64,000 bases of DNA, taken from Myxococcaceae bacterium. GTDB taxonomy: Bacteria; Myxococcota; Myxococcia; Myxococcales; Myxococcaceae. The number at the start of each line of letters is the position of its first letter. Position 1 is the stretch's first letter. Under the pieces are notes generated by a model that did no database searches, had not been told where the DNA came from, and saw only the letters and a program-made list of their open reading frames with translations. Both the position numbers and the translations under genes were made by a program. The stretch is from positions 98,653 through 162,652 of the forward strand of contig JAEUJQ010000006.1 of NCBI GenBank assembly GCA_016793095.1. Direction: 5' to 3'. Positions 28,041 through 35,992 of the stretch are shown piece after piece.

Positions 28041-28987
28041 TCGCTCGGCAGCTTACGACGAACGGCCGGCACTCCCTGCACCGTCTTTTCGGTGTGCACG
28101 CTTCCCGAGGCGAGCAGCGGCGAGAGCAGCTCGTTCTTCTCGCCCGCCGACAGCAGCGTGACCTGCGCGCCCGACTCGACGAGCTTCTGCGTCTCGAGCA
28201 GCTCGAACATCGACTCCATGACCTCGGGGTCTTCCGCGATGCGGGTGAGCGCCTGGCCGACGATGAGGGGGCGCTGGGCAGCGGCGCGGGCGAACTCCGT
28301 CGCGGCCTGCCGATCGGCGGTGGACTTGATGATGTTGACCTGGTTCGCCCCGTCCTGGGAGATGGCGCTGGTCACCTGGCGCAGCCGGTTGACGACCTTC
28401 TCCTCGATCTGCCGCGTCATGTTCAGATCGCGGAAGTGCACCTTGCGGATGTAGACGCTGCCGAGCTGGTAGCCCCACTCCTCGGCGCGCGGCTGCACTT
28501 CCTTGCGCACCGCCTGGCTCATCACGTGCCGCGTCTCGAGCATCGCGTCGAGCTTCATGTTCGAGAGCGTGCGCACCGCCGCGTTGGAGACGTTGGCCTC
28601 GAGCGACCCGCGCGGGTCGGCGTTCTTGAAGAGGAACGCGGCCGGCTCCTTCACGGCCATCTCGTACCAGATGCCGATGCCCATCGGAGCGCCCTCCTCC
28701 GAGTTCACCGGCTGGCTGCGCAGGTACTGCTGGTCGAGGCGCAGATCGACCGTGTGCACCTTCCCGAAGATGGGGATGAGCGCGGCGCGCACGCCGAGCT
28801 TGAGCCACAGCAGGTGCAGCCCGGGCTCGTCGATGGTGCCGATCACCTCGCCGAAGAGCGTGAAGACCTTGGCCTTCCGCTCCTCCACCGTGGTGTAGAG
28901 CCCGAAGGCGCGCGCGAACGCGAAGGCGATGGGCACGCCGAAAAGACAGCCGAAGAAGCCGAGGAGCGCAGAGAGGAGGAAGCTCAC
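28037..28987 (-). CDS. SPFH/prohibitin-domain membrane protein, second of a pair
   Basis: 316 residues. One N-terminal membrane helix (about 5-25), then an SPFH domain with VEERKAKVFTLFGEVIGTIDEPGLH and the later helical segment MTRQIEEKVVNRLRQVT. SPFH proteins oligomerise into large membrane rings or microdomains; HflK/HflC pairs control FtsH. The tandem arrangement suggests a hetero-oligomer with the gene at 28984. GTG start overlaps the upstream stop (GTGA). Confidence 0.87.
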   Translation of the reverse strand: MSFLLSALLGFFGCLFGVPIAFAFARAFGLYTTVEERKAKVFTLFGEVIGTIDEPGLHLLWLKLGVRAALIPIFGKVHTVDLRLDQQYLRSQPVNSEEGAPMGIGIWYEMAVKEPAAFLFKNADPRGSLEANVSNAAVRTLSNMKLDAMLETRHVMSQAVRKEVQPRAEEWGYQLGSVYIRKVHFRDLNMTRQIEEKVVNRLRQVTSAISQDGANQVNIIKSTADRQAATEFARAAAQRPLIVGQALTRIAEDPEVMESMFELLETQKLVESGAQVTLLSAGEKNELLSPLLASGSVHTEKTVQGVPAVRRKLPSE

Positions 28988-30012
28988 TTGGTCACCTCCA
29001 TGAACGCCGCGCGCGCGCGGGAGAACAGCTGCAGCTTCACGTTTCGCACGTAGGCCTTGAGCAGGCCGGTGCCCGAGCCGTTGCGCTTGAGGTCGGCGAG
29101 CTGGTTGGCGAGCTGCAGCAGCGGCTCGACCTCAGCCTGGGCGTTGAGGGTCTCGATCTCGACCGCCCGGCGCGACTGCACGATCTTCTGATCGGCGGCC
29201 GCGCGCGCGAGGCTGATCTCCGAGCCGACGTGGTTGTGCGCGGTGTTGATGGCGGCCAGCGCGCTCTCGACCTCGGCGGGCGGGTCGATGCCGGTGATCA
29301 GCGAGGCGTCGAGCACGATGCCGTACCGGGCGGCCGAGGACAGGCAGTCACGGTCCATCTGCTCGTTGAGGTCGCGCAGGTTCTTCCGCAGGTCGTTGAT
29401 CGAGACGCCCTCGGCGACCTTCAGGTCGATGCCCGGCGCCGCGCCGTCTCCGGCAGGGAGCGCCCGGTGTTCCCCGGCGGACGGCGCCTCGAACGAGGCG
29501 ATGCGCTGCCGGAGGATGGAGATGAAATAGCCCAGCACGTGCACGAGCGGCCGCTTCACGCCGAAGAGGTAGGCGTAGAGGTTCTGCTCGGACACGCGCC
29601 ACCTGAGCTGACCGATGAGCCCGATGTTGAGCTGGTCCTTGGTGACCGCGTCGAGCATCGAGCCGCCGCGGTTCGCGTTCGGGTCCTCAGGATCGAAGGC
29701 GAGGTTGGCGGTCTCGGTCGCGACGCGCACGCGGTGCACCCGCTCCCAGGGCCACCGGAAGTACGGGCCGCCCGGCGTGATCACCCGCACCTGGGGGTAC
29801 TGGTAGCGCGACCGCTCGTCCGGCCGCAGGTGCTCGGCCATGGGGTTGTCGAGCGTCGTCGTCTGCAGCCGCTGCGCGCGGCCGAACGAGGTCTTCACCA
29901 CGCGCTCGTTCTGGTTCACCGTGAAGAAGCCGAAGATGACGTACCGAAGGGTGAACCAGCCCGCCGCTCCGAAGAGCAGGCCAGCCAGCGACAGTCCGAT
30001 TTCCTCTTCCAT
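28984..30012 (-). CDS. SPFH/prohibitin-domain membrane protein, first of a pair
   Basis: 342 residues. The ATG follows GGAGG with a 5-base spacer, so I chose it over an in-frame start 15 codons upstream. A membrane helix lies near 7-30 (SLAGLLFGAAGWFTLRYVIF), then the SPFH opening VNQNERVVKTSFGRAQRL. The domain continues to about 220 and ends in a helical region (ISLARAAADQKIVQSRRAVE). It heads the six-gene operon that ends with ybeY. An FtsH-regulating HflK/C-like role is possible, but neither hflX nor ftsH is nearby. Confidence 0.87.
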   Translation of the reverse strand: MEEEIGLSLAGLLFGAAGWFTLRYVIFGFFTVNQNERVVKTSFGRAQRLQTTTLDNPMAEHLRPDERSRYQYPQVRVITPGGPYFRWPWERVHRVRVATETANLAFDPEDPNANRGGSMLDAVTKDQLNIGLIGQLRWRVSEQNLYAYLFGVKRPLVHVLGYFISILRQRIASFEAPSAGEHRALPAGDGAAPGIDLKVAEGVSINDLRKNLRDLNEQMDRDCLSSAARYGIVLDASLITGIDPPAEVESALAAINTAHNHVGSEISLARAAADQKIVQSRRAVEIETLNAQAEVEPLLQLANQLADLKRNGSGTGLLKAYVRNVKLQLFSRARAAFMEVTK

Positions 30013-30116
30013 GTGTTCCTCCCGGCGCCAACCATAGACGAGGTCGCCACCGGGCATACGAACAGTCGTCGCGCGGCTTGCCCAGCCCGTCCGTGCGGTC
30101 GCCTCCCCTGTCAGGG

Positions 30117-30890
30117 TCAGTCACGGAAGATCGCGATGACTGGCGCGTGATCGCTCGGCTGCTTCCCTTCGCGCGCCTGACGATCCACCTCGATGCTGAC
30201 GCAGCGCTCCACGAGGTCGGGGGTCACCAGCACGTGATCGATGCGCAGCCCCTTGTTCTTCTTGAAGCCGCCCTCGCGATAGTCCCACCACGTGTAGTGT
30301 CTCTCGCCGGGGTGCTTCGCGCGCAGGAGATCGACCAGTCCGTTGGTCTCGAGCAGCGCCGAGAAGGCCTCGCGCTCCTTCGGTGAGAAGAGCGTCTGCC
30401 CCGAGAACAGGGGCACGTCGTAGACGTCGAGCTCCGCCGGGGCCACGTTGAAGTCCCCGCACACCAGCGTCGGCGCGCCGCGCGTGAACGAGAGCCAGCG
30501 GGTCAACGACGCGTACCACCCGAGCTTGTACTGGTAGGCCTCGGCGCCGATGGACTGGCCATTGGGTGGGTACACTCCGACCACGCGAAGGCCCCGCGCC
30601 ACGCCCGCGATCAGCCGCGCCTGCTCGTCGTCGTCACCCATGTTCCGGCGCACGTCGGTGACGGGCTGCCTCGAGAGGATCGCGACGCCGTTGTATGACT
30701 TCTGGCCGAAGAGCTGCGCGTGGTAGCCCGCCTCGCGCACCTCGGCTGACGGGAACTGCTCGTCGGTGCACTTCGTCTCCTGCAGGCAGAGCACGTCGGG
30801 CTCCCGCGTGCGCAGCCAGTCGATCAGCCGATCGACACGAGCGCGCACGGAGTTGATGTTCCAGGTCGCGATCTTCACGCCCTGCGACAT
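30117..30890 (-). CDS. xth: Exodeoxyribonuclease III (AP endonuclease)
   Basis: 257 residues, normal for the family. Motifs: KIATWNINSVRARVDRL at the N-terminus, LQETKC with the metal-binding Glu, GDFNVAPAELDVYD, and the C-terminal RIDHVLVTP and SDHAPVIA with the catalytic His. The enzyme removes abasic sites and 3'-blocks in base excision repair. I chose the ATG before SQGVKI, with ggtgggg upstream. A single-gene unit, divergent from the hydrolase at 30971. Confidence 0.95.
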   Translation of the reverse strand: MSQGVKIATWNINSVRARVDRLIDWLRTREPDVLCLQETKCTDEQFPSAEVREAGYHAQLFGQKSYNGVAILSRQPVTDVRRNMGDDDEQARLIAGVARGLRVVGVYPPNGQSIGAEAYQYKLGWYASLTRWLSFTRGAPTLVCGDFNVAPAELDVYDVPLFSGQTLFSPKEREAFSALLETNGLVDLLRAKHPGERHYTWWDYREGGFKKNKGLRIDHVLVTPDLVERCVSIEVDRQAREGKQPSDHAPVIAIFRD

Positions 30891-30970
30891 ACCCCACCGC
30901 CCCAGCGAGACCACGAGCGGAGCGCAGGGGAGGATTGCGTTGGCCAGCCCCAGCGCCGAGGCTTGGGCCG

Positions 30971-31693
30971 ATGCTGACGTCGCTCGTGTCACTCCTCGCC
31001 GCGGCCTCGCCCTGCCCTGCCGGTTGGGAGCCGCTGACGTCGCCCGGCTGCTTCCGCCGTGGCGAGGGGCCTGGCGTCGTCCTCTACCTTCACGGAATGC
31101 TCGCGCCGAACGAGCGGGCCTTCGCGCGCGAGCTGGGCTTCATCACGCCCGCGGCGGTGGAGGCGCAGCTCACGCTCATCGCGCCACGGGGCGCGCCGGG
31201 GCTCTGCGACTGGGCGCCCGAGTACAAGGACTGGTGGTGCTGGCCGTCGGCGAAGGGGCGCGAGCCCGACACCACGATCATCATCGAGCGGCTGGTGGAG
31301 TCGATCGCGGAGGTCGAGCGACGCCTCGACCGCAGGCTTCCCGCGCCGCTGATCGCGGGCTACTCGAACGGCGGGTACTTCACCTCGCTCCTGATGGAGG
31401 GTCGGCTGCCTGCGACCGGCTTCGCGGTGCTGCACGGAGGCCTCGTGAGCGGCGTCACCCTCGACGAACGACCGCGGCCCATTCTGCTGGTGGCGGCGGA
31501 GGGCGACACGATTCAACGTCCGGGCATGGAGGCGTTCCGCAGGGCCCTCACGGAGCGACACTGGACGCCGGCGTTCGTGCTGCGGAAGAAGGAGCACCCG
31601 CTCGAGCTCGAGGACTTCACCCACCTCGCGTCGTTCGCGCGGCGGCTGTCCTGGAAGCCGGTGGGTGGTGCCACGAGCGCCGCGGGGCGGTGA
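30971..31693 (+). CDS. Secreted alpha/beta hydrolase
   Basis: 240 residues. The signal peptide is MLTSLVSLLAAASPCPAG. The oxyanion region is VVLYLHGML, the nucleophile Ser132 lies in AGYSNGGYF, and the late AAEGDTIQ supplies the probable Asp. The catalytic His is probably in FTHLASF. It resembles esterase/dienelactone-hydrolase-like enzymes; the substrate is unknown. The stop is 10 bp before a second alpha/beta hydrolase gene, so the two form a secreted-plus-cytoplasmic pair. Confidence 0.8.
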   Translation: MLTSLVSLLAAASPCPAGWEPLTSPGCFRRGEGPGVVLYLHGMLAPNERAFARELGFITPAAVEAQLTLIAPRGAPGLCDWAPEYKDWWCWPSAKGREPDTTIIIERLVESIAEVERRLDRRLPAPLIAGYSNGGYFTSLLMEGRLPATGFAVLHGGLVSGVTLDERPRPILLVAAEGDTIQRPGMEAFRRALTERHWTPAFVLRKKEHPLELEDFTHLASFARRLSWKPVGGATSAAGR

Positions 31694-31703
31694 GAGGAGC
31701 CTG

Positions 31704-32882
31704 ATGCCGACGAAGGCCGAAGAGCTGCGGGAAGCGGTGAAGCTGGCCGTGGAGGCCACGCTCGGCGTCACCGACATCGTCCAGCAGATGCACCACACCA
31801 TCGGCGGTGGGCCAGCGATCCTCGGGCGGCCGCTCGAGGCCGTCGTGAAGCTGCTGTCGGCGCCGACCTACGCGAGCGTGCGCTTCGTCACCCAGCTGGT
31901 GGGCGCGGGCCTCGACGTCGTCCTCTCCCAGCTCGAGCCGGTGCTCGGGCCCGGCGGTGACAGCCCGGAGCAGGACTTCGTCGTCGGGGCGCTCAACGGC
32001 GTGGTGGGCGACGTGCTGGCGGCGCGCAGCTCGGCGCTCGCCCTCGCCACCGCCTTCCGTCGGCAGAGCCAGCCCGTGCCGCCCGTGACGTCCCCCGTGA
32101 ACGGGAAGCTCCTCGTCCTCGTGCACGGCTCCGCGGCGACCGACGGCTGCTGGTTGCGCGAGGGACACCACCACGGCGAGGCGCTCGAGCGCGAGCTCGG
32201 CTTCACCTGGGTCGCGCTCCGCTACAACTCAGGGCGGCACGTCTCCACCGTCGGCCGCGAGTTCGCGCGGGCGCTCGAGCAGCTCGTGGCCGAATGGCCC
32301 GTGCCCGTCGAGAGCCTCACCATCGTGGCGCACAGCATGGGTGGCCTCGTCACCCGCGCCGCGTGCCTCGTCGCCGAGGCAGAGCAGCTCCGATGGCGCG
32401 ACCGGCTCAGGGCGATCGTCTTCCTGGGCACCCCGCATGAGGGCGCGCCGCTCGAGCAGGGCGGCAACCTGATCGAAGCGCTGCTGGGCGTCAGCCGCTA
32501 CAGCGCGCCGCTCTCGAAGCTCGGCCAGCTGCGGAGCGAGGGCATCACCGACCTGCGCTTCGGGTTGACCCGCGACGAGGAGTGGGCCGGCGTCGATCGG
32601 TTCAAGCTGGACCACGACCCGCGCGCGGCGATCGCGCTCCCCCGTGGCGTCAGGTGCTTCGCGCTCGCGGCCACCACCTCGAAGGAGCCGGGGGCCGCTT
32701 CCGGCAGCGACGGCCTCGTGCCCGTCGAGAGCGCGCTGGGCCGACATCGGCGGCAGGAGCTGACGCTCGACTTCGAGCCCTCGCGACAGGCGATCATCCC
32801 CGGTGTCAGCCACGTCGAGCTGATGAACGCGCCGGCGGTGTACGCGAAGGTGAAGGAGTGGCTCTCAGACGCTGGTGGCTGA
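31704..32882 (+). CDS. Triacylglycerol-lipase-like alpha/beta hydrolase
   Basis: 392 residues. The first 130 residues are a helical extension (AEELREAVKLAVEATLGV) without catalytic motifs. The hydrolase core has KLLVLVHGSAATDGCW, the nucleophile elbow VAHSMGGLVTR with Ser near 211, SDGLVPVESA and the terminal GVSHVELMN that gives the His. No signal peptide is visible, so the enzyme is probably cytoplasmic or membrane-associated. ATG with gagaggag directly upstream. Its last 18 bp overlap the convergent ABC ATPase gene. Confidence 0.82.
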   Translation: MPTKAEELREAVKLAVEATLGVTDIVQQMHHTIGGGPAILGRPLEAVVKLLSAPTYASVRFVTQLVGAGLDVVLSQLEPVLGPGGDSPEQDFVVGALNGVVGDVLAARSSALALATAFRRQSQPVPPVTSPVNGKLLVLVHGSAATDGCWLREGHHHGEALERELGFTWVALRYNSGRHVSTVGREFARALEQLVAEWPVPVESLTIVAHSMGGLVTRAACLVAEAEQLRWRDRLRAIVFLGTPHEGAPLEQGGNLIEALLGVSRYSAPLSKLGQLRSEGITDLRFGLTRDEEWAGVDRFKLDHDPRAAIALPRGVRCFALAATTSKEPGAASGSDGLVPVESALGRHRRQELTLDFEPSRQAIIPGVSHVELMNAPAVYAKVKEWLSDAGG

Positions 32883-33869
32883 AGGCGCACCCACCGCGGC
32901 GTGCCGCTGCGAGAACAGCTCGCTCATCACCTCTTCGAGCGGCGGGTTCTCGACGTTGAGATCGACGACGGGCAGCGAGGCGAGGGCGCGCCCCACGACG
33001 GCGTTCACCTGCTCGGGCGCCACCTGCAGCACCGCCTGCGCCGCCTCGCAGGTGATCAGCTTGCCCAGCGGCTCGACCTGCGCCCGGCTGACGGGCTGGG
33101 AGAAGTGGAGCGTCACGCGCTTCTCGGGCCGCACCTTCTGGACGAGCTGCTCGAGGCTGCCGTCGTACGAGAGGGTGCCGCGGTCGATGACGATGACGCG
33201 GGGGCAGAGGGCCGCGACGTCGTCCATGTAGTGGCTGGTGAGGATGAGCGTGGCGCCGGTCTGCTCGTTGTACCGGCGGATGAAGTCGCGCATCACCACC
33301 TGCATCGAGACGTCGAGGCCGATGGTGGGCTCATCGAGGAACAACACCTTCGGGCCGTGGACGAGGGCGGCGGCGAGCTCGCACTTCATGCGCTCCCCGA
33401 GCGAGAGCTGGCGCGTGGGCTTGTTCACGAGGTCGCCGAGCTCGAGCAGGTCGCCCAGCTCCTTCATGCGGCGGGTGAAGACGTCGCGCGGCACGTCGTA
33501 GACGGCGCGGTTCAGCTCGAACGTCTCGGCGGGCGGCAGATCCCACAACAGCTGCTGCTTCTGGCCCATCACCAACATGATCTTCTTCAGGTAGGCGGCC
33601 TCCCGCCGCTGGGGCACGTGGCCGTCCACGCGCACCTCGCCGCTGGTCGGGTAGAGCAGGCCCGCGAGGATCTTCAGCGTCGTCGTCTTGCCCGCGCCGT
33701 TGGGGCCCAGGAAGCCCACGCGCTCCCCTGGCTTGATCTCGAAGGTGATGCCGTCGACCGCCTTCACCGTCGAGTACTCGCGGCTGACGAGCGAACGCAG
33801 CGCGGCGCCGAGGCCGGGCGGGCGCTTGTGCACGCGGTAGTGCCGGGTCAGCGAGCGAACCTCGATCAT
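32865..33869 (-). CDS. ABC-2 type transporter ATPase without adjacent permease
   Basis: 334 residues. Walker A GPNGAGKT at 55-62, signature LSLGERMKCELAAAL, Walker B VLFLDEPTIGLD and H-loop LTSHYMDD. The opening MIEVRSLTRHYRV and the variant signature LSLGE place it with the ABC-2 exporters related to DrrA and the viologen-type transporters. These usually precede one or two permease genes, but the neighbours here are on the opposite strand on both sides. So its membrane partner must be elsewhere, or be lost. Confidence 0.9.
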   Translation of the reverse strand: MIEVRSLTRHYRVHKRPPGLGAALRSLVSREYSTVKAVDGITFEIKPGERVGFLGPNGAGKTTTLKILAGLLYPTSGEVRVDGHVPQRREAAYLKKIMLVMGQKQQLLWDLPPAETFELNRAVYDVPRDVFTRRMKELGDLLELGDLVNKPTRQLSLGERMKCELAAALVHGPKVLFLDEPTIGLDVSMQVVMRDFIRRYNEQTGATLILTSHYMDDVAALCPRVIVIDRGTLSYDGSLEQLVQKVRPEKRVTLHFSQPVSRAQVEPLGKLITCEAAQAVLQVAPEQVNAVVGRALASLPVVDLNVENPPLEEVMSELFSQRHAAVGAPSATSV

Positions 33870-33927
33870 GCGCCGCCGGTGTAGCCGACTCACCGCCGCC
33901 GCGCCGCGATTCCTGTATGCAGCCCAG

Positions 33928-34737
33928 ATGGACGCGGACATGGCCCGCATCGCGCTCGTCATCCCGCTCGAGGTCATGGAGGCGATCGTGCACGCGCTCG
34001 AGGCGCCGACCGTCGAGACGCTCACCAGCGTCCTCGACGACGCCTGGGCGCGCGGGCGGGCGCGCCGGGCGGTGACGACGAGCCCCCTCGATCTGCGCCT
34101 CCAGGCCCAGGTGCCGCCAGCGCTCGTCCCGCTCGTGTCCCGGGCGCCGCCGCTCGTCCGCACGGTGATGCAGGAGCGCGCGCTGCTTCACGCCGGCCGG
34201 CTGCAGGCCCTCTCGAAGCTCGCGGCCCCGCCTGCGGTGATCGACGGCTCGACGCGCAACCTGAAGCGCGCCCTCGAAGGCCTCGACCCCGCGTCCCCGA
34301 TGCCGGACGAGGAGGCGCCGAAGGTCATCAGCCAGGACGAGGGACCCGACGTGCACGCCTGGCTCGAGTCGGTGCTGGAGCACGCGCGTGGCCCGGGCCT
34401 CGTCGAGTCGCGCCTCACCGTGCCAGAGCCCCAGGCCACCGACACGGGCCTCGCCACCATGCGGCCCGGCATCCAGTGGACCGCCTTCTCCGTCATCCCT
34501 TCCCCGGCGCTCTGGGCGACGCCCGACGTGACGCTCTCGCGCCGCCTCGACGAGGGGCGGGTGGTGGTGGGCGAGTCCGGCGGGCCGGTGACGTTCGCGC
34601 TGCCGGGCGACACGCCCCCTGAGCCGGTGCTGCCCGAGGCTGCCTCGCTGGTGAGGAGCCTCCGCCCCGACCAGGCGGTCGTCGCGTTCCGCTGGCGCGA
34701 CACGGGCATGGATCTGCCGTGGAGCGAGCGGCCCTGA
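33928..34737 (+). CDS. Hypothetical protein, 269 residues
   Basis: Start at the ATG giving MDADMARIALVIPLEVMEAI. The N-terminal half is helical, Ala/Arg-rich; the C-terminal half has beta-strand-like segments (IQWTAFSVIPSPALW, VVVGESGGPVTFALPG). No signal peptide, membrane helix or metal motif. I recognise no family. It diverges from the ABC ATPase and is followed after 42 bp by the Rsm22-like gene on the same strand, so co-transcription is likely. Confidence 0.7.
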   Translation: MDADMARIALVIPLEVMEAIVHALEAPTVETLTSVLDDAWARGRARRAVTTSPLDLRLQAQVPPALVPLVSRAPPLVRTVMQERALLHAGRLQALSKLAAPPAVIDGSTRNLKRALEGLDPASPMPDEEAPKVISQDEGPDVHAWLESVLEHARGPGLVESRLTVPEPQATDTGLATMRPGIQWTAFSVIPSPALWATPDVTLSRRLDEGRVVVGESGGPVTFALPGDTPPEPVLPEAASLVRSLRPDQAVVAFRWRDTGMDLPWSERP

Positions 34738-34779
34738 AGGAGCGGTGACTGCCGGCCGCCGACCGGGCATAGAGGCGCC

Positions 34780-35967
34780 ATGTCGTCCGACGCCACGCGC
34801 GATCTCGAGGCCTGGATTCCGCGGCTCATCGCCGTGTGGCGCGCCCGCCGCGCGGCGCGGTCGAAGGGGCCCAGACAGCCGCAGCGCGGACGACCGCCGT
34901 TCCAGGACGAGCCCACGACCAGGCTCTCGCCGAACGAGGTGAAGGAGGTCGCTGCGGGCATCAAGCGCCTGTCGCACGGCCTCACGCGGGAACGTGAGCT
35001 CGCCGGCGCGAAGTACATGGACGACCCGGCCCTGCTCGGCGCGTACCTGCTGTTCTACTGGCCCGTCTCGTACGCCCAGTCGCGGTCCCTGCTGTCCGAG
35101 CTGCCCGCGCGCCCGCGCTCGCTGCTCGATCTTGGCTCGGGCCCGGGCCCCCTCGCGTTCGCGGGGCTCGACGCGGGCGCTTCGGAGACAGTGGCGGCCG
35201 ATCGAAGCAAGCCGGCCCTCGAGCTCGCACGGGCGCTGGCCATCGAGGCGTCGGAGGCGCTCGCCACCCGCGAGTGGAGCCCCGAGCGGGCGCTGCCCGA
35301 CGGCACCTTCGACGTCATCACGATGGGTCACCTGCTGAACGAGCTGTACGCCGGCGACCTCGGCAAGCGCGCGGCGCTCGTCGAAAAGGTGCTCGAGAAG
35401 GTGAAGCCCGGCGGCTCGCTGGTGGTGATGGAGCCCGCGCTGCGAGACACCTCCCGTGCGCTGCTGCAGGTCCGCGACGCGCTGGTGGCGAAGGGCTACG
35501 CGGTGCGCGCGCCGTGTCTGTTCCGCGGCGCCTGTCCGGCGCTCGTGAAGCCGTCCGACTGGTGCCACGCCGAGCGGCAGTGGCGCATGCCGGCGCTGAC
35601 CGAGTCGCTCGCGCGCGCCGCCGGCCTGCACAAGGAGTCGCTCAAGATGAGCTACCTCGTGCTGGCGCCGAAGGGGGAAGCCTGGGCCGAGCCCCCCTCG
35701 GGCCGCGTGTTCCGCATCGTCTCCGAGGCGCTCGAGGGCAAGGGGCGGCAGCGGTACATGGGCTGCGGACCCGAGGGCCGCATCGGGCTCGCGCTGCAGG
35801 AGAAGCACCGCAGCGAGGGCAACGCGAAGTTCTTCTTCCTGCAACGCGGCGAGGTGATCCGCGTCGGGGGCGTCGCCGAGGAGAAGGGCGACGGCGCTGG
35901 GCTCACCGATCAGTCCACCGTCGACGTCATCGCGCGCGCCGGGCAGCCGCTGCCGAAGCCGTCGTAG
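34780..35967 (+). CDS. Rsm22-like SAM-dependent methyltransferase with Cys cluster
   Basis: 395 residues. The SAM site is LLDLGSGPGPLAF at 115-127. Downstream, C246, C252 and C262 (in CLFRGACPALVKPSDWCHAE) together with C329 resemble the four-Cys, probably Fe-S, motif of Rsm22/METTL17 proteins, which act on the small ribosomal subunit. Bacterial members are found in several phyla. The target in bacteria is not established. It converges with the FecR-domain gene. Confidence 0.82.
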   Translation: MSSDATRDLEAWIPRLIAVWRARRAARSKGPRQPQRGRPPFQDEPTTRLSPNEVKEVAAGIKRLSHGLTRERELAGAKYMDDPALLGAYLLFYWPVSYAQSRSLLSELPARPRSLLDLGSGPGPLAFAGLDAGASETVAADRSKPALELARALAIEASEALATREWSPERALPDGTFDVITMGHLLNELYAGDLGKRAALVEKVLEKVKPGGSLVVMEPALRDTSRALLQVRDALVAKGYAVRAPCLFRGACPALVKPSDWCHAERQWRMPALTESLARAAGLHKESLKMSYLVLAPKGEAWAEPPSGRVFRIVSEALEGKGRQRYMGCGPEGRIGLALQEKHRSEGNAKFFFLQRGEVIRVGGVAEEKGDGAGLTDQSTVDVIARAGQPLPKPS

Positions 35968-35992
35968 ACCTGCTGGACCATCGGCAGCTCGC

